Translations under genes and position numbers: made by a program | Shown: in pieces, positions 63,604 to 64,000 of the stretch | How positions within the stretch are numbered: the stretch's first letter is position 1 | Layout of the letters: every line of letters starts with the position of its first letter | Source: Rhodoferax antarcticus ANT.BR | GTDB taxonomy: Bacteria > Pseudomonadota > Gammaproteobacteria > Burkholderiales > Burkholderiaceae_C | DNA: 64,000 nt | Direction of reading: 5' to 3' | NCBI RefSeq assembly: GCF_001938565.1 | Contig: NZ_MSYM01000018.1 | Location: 248,001 to 312,000 of the forward strand | The notes under the pieces: generated by a model | What the model saw: only the letters and a program-made list of their open reading frames with translations | The model's database searches: none | Told to the model about the DNA's origin: nothing

Positions 63604-64000
63604 TGGAATGGGCTGTCATTTTTGAGCCGGAGAATCTGGCGCTGTTTGGCAACGGCATCGTGATCACACTGTGGCTGCTGTTTGCCTCGCTGGCCATTGG
63701 TGGCATTGCGGCGGTGATTTTTGCGCTGATCCTCACTGGCCCCTGGGCAACCCTGCGCTGGATCGTCAGCGCCTACACCTTTGTGATTCGCGGCACGCCG
63801 CTGCTGATTCAGGTGTATCTGATCTATTACGGCCTGGGTCAGTTGGAGTGGATTCAGGCGCGTTGGGACAGCATCTGGCCGTGGACGTATTTCAAGGAAC
63901 CGTTCTTCTGCGCGCTGCTGGCCTTTAGCCTCAACACCGCGGCCTACACCGCCGAAATGTTGGCCGGGGCCATTCGCGAAACCAGCGCTGGCGAGATCGA
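63603..64000 (+). CDS. amino acid ABC transporter permease, HisM-like, cut by window end
   Basis: The first 132 codons, MEWAVIFEPENLALFGNGIV..., with helices and the motif FVIRGTPLLIQVYLIYYGLG. The ATG shares a base with the hisQ-like stop. The frame is open at the window edge and should continue for about 100 more residues; the partner ATPase is probably beyond. Confidence 0.92.
   Translation, partial: MEWAVIFEPENLALFGNGIVITLWLLFASLAIGGIAAVIFALILTGPWATLRWIVSAYTFVIRGTPLLIQVYLIYYGLGQLEWIQARWDSIWPWTYFKEPFFCALLAFSLNTAAYTAEMLAGAIRETSAGEI

Overview
The window looks like a chromosomal segment of a betaproteobacterium, most likely Burkholderiales and close to Comamonadaceae (Rhodoferax/Polaromonas-like). 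This rests on the GC-rich coding style, the ribF-ileS-lspA order, the rpmB-rpmG pair, the PEP-CTERM protein and the overall product set. No rRNA, tRNA or CRISPR array was seen. Housekeeping genes alternate with small accessory patches, decayed genes and mobile DNA.

Layout. 1-7.2 kb: ftsK (cut by the window edge), a Crp/Fnr regulator, trxB, rpmB-rpmG, an acyl desaturase and an RsmB-like rRNA methyltransferase. 7.3-12.0 kb: a complete tripartite MacAB/TolC-type efflux operon. 12.1-14.0 kb: a RNase II-type gene between a HigA antitoxin fragment and a divergent macB tail remnant. 14.1-21.1 kb: a 1.14 kb segment (SH3 protein, purN and the first bases of yceH) present twice, flanking a Tn21-type transposon remnant. 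The remnant holds a truncated tnpA, an MntA/HepT toxin-antitoxin pair, a resolvase, two passenger genes and one intact 38-bp end. 21.1-26.4 kb: yceH and a lipid A modification locus (EptA transferase, PAP2 phosphatase, PmrAB/QseBC-like two-component pair) with 11-bp-period TTAA boxes. 26.7-35.0 kb: an accessory zone with an XRE regulator, a surface O-acyltransferase, higBA, a helicase/restriction pseudogene with two amber codons, an exported ATP-dependent DNA ligase and an HNH nuclease.

35.2-42.4 kb: ribF-ileS-lspA-nptA-miaA, tightly spaced. 42.5-51.1 kb: a wrecked hybrid kinase/response-regulator gene, then the Anbu (proteasome-like) operon behind a near-perfect sigma-54 promoter, a urtA stump cut by an IS1634-family element, an IS91-family fragment and a divergent miaA tail remnant. 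51.1-52.8 kb: vapBC and mazEF. 52.8-62.0 kb: an ABC ATPase, fused pabBC, a PEP-CTERM protein with a sigma-54 promoter, cytochrome b561, a diguanylate cyclase and a large FtsX-like permease that may be the ATPase's separated partner. 62.1 kb to the end: a polar amino acid ABC importer (last permease cut by the edge).

The most unusual signal is a roughly 37-bp palindromic repeat family. I count eleven fuller copies and two half copies in 64 kb. Several lie inside coding genes (miaA, ileS, pabBC, ABC permease) without breaking the frame. Two loci (macB and miaA) carry a divergent second copy of their own 3' end beyond an inserted cargo, a scar pattern that suggests acquisition by recombination with a relative's DNA.
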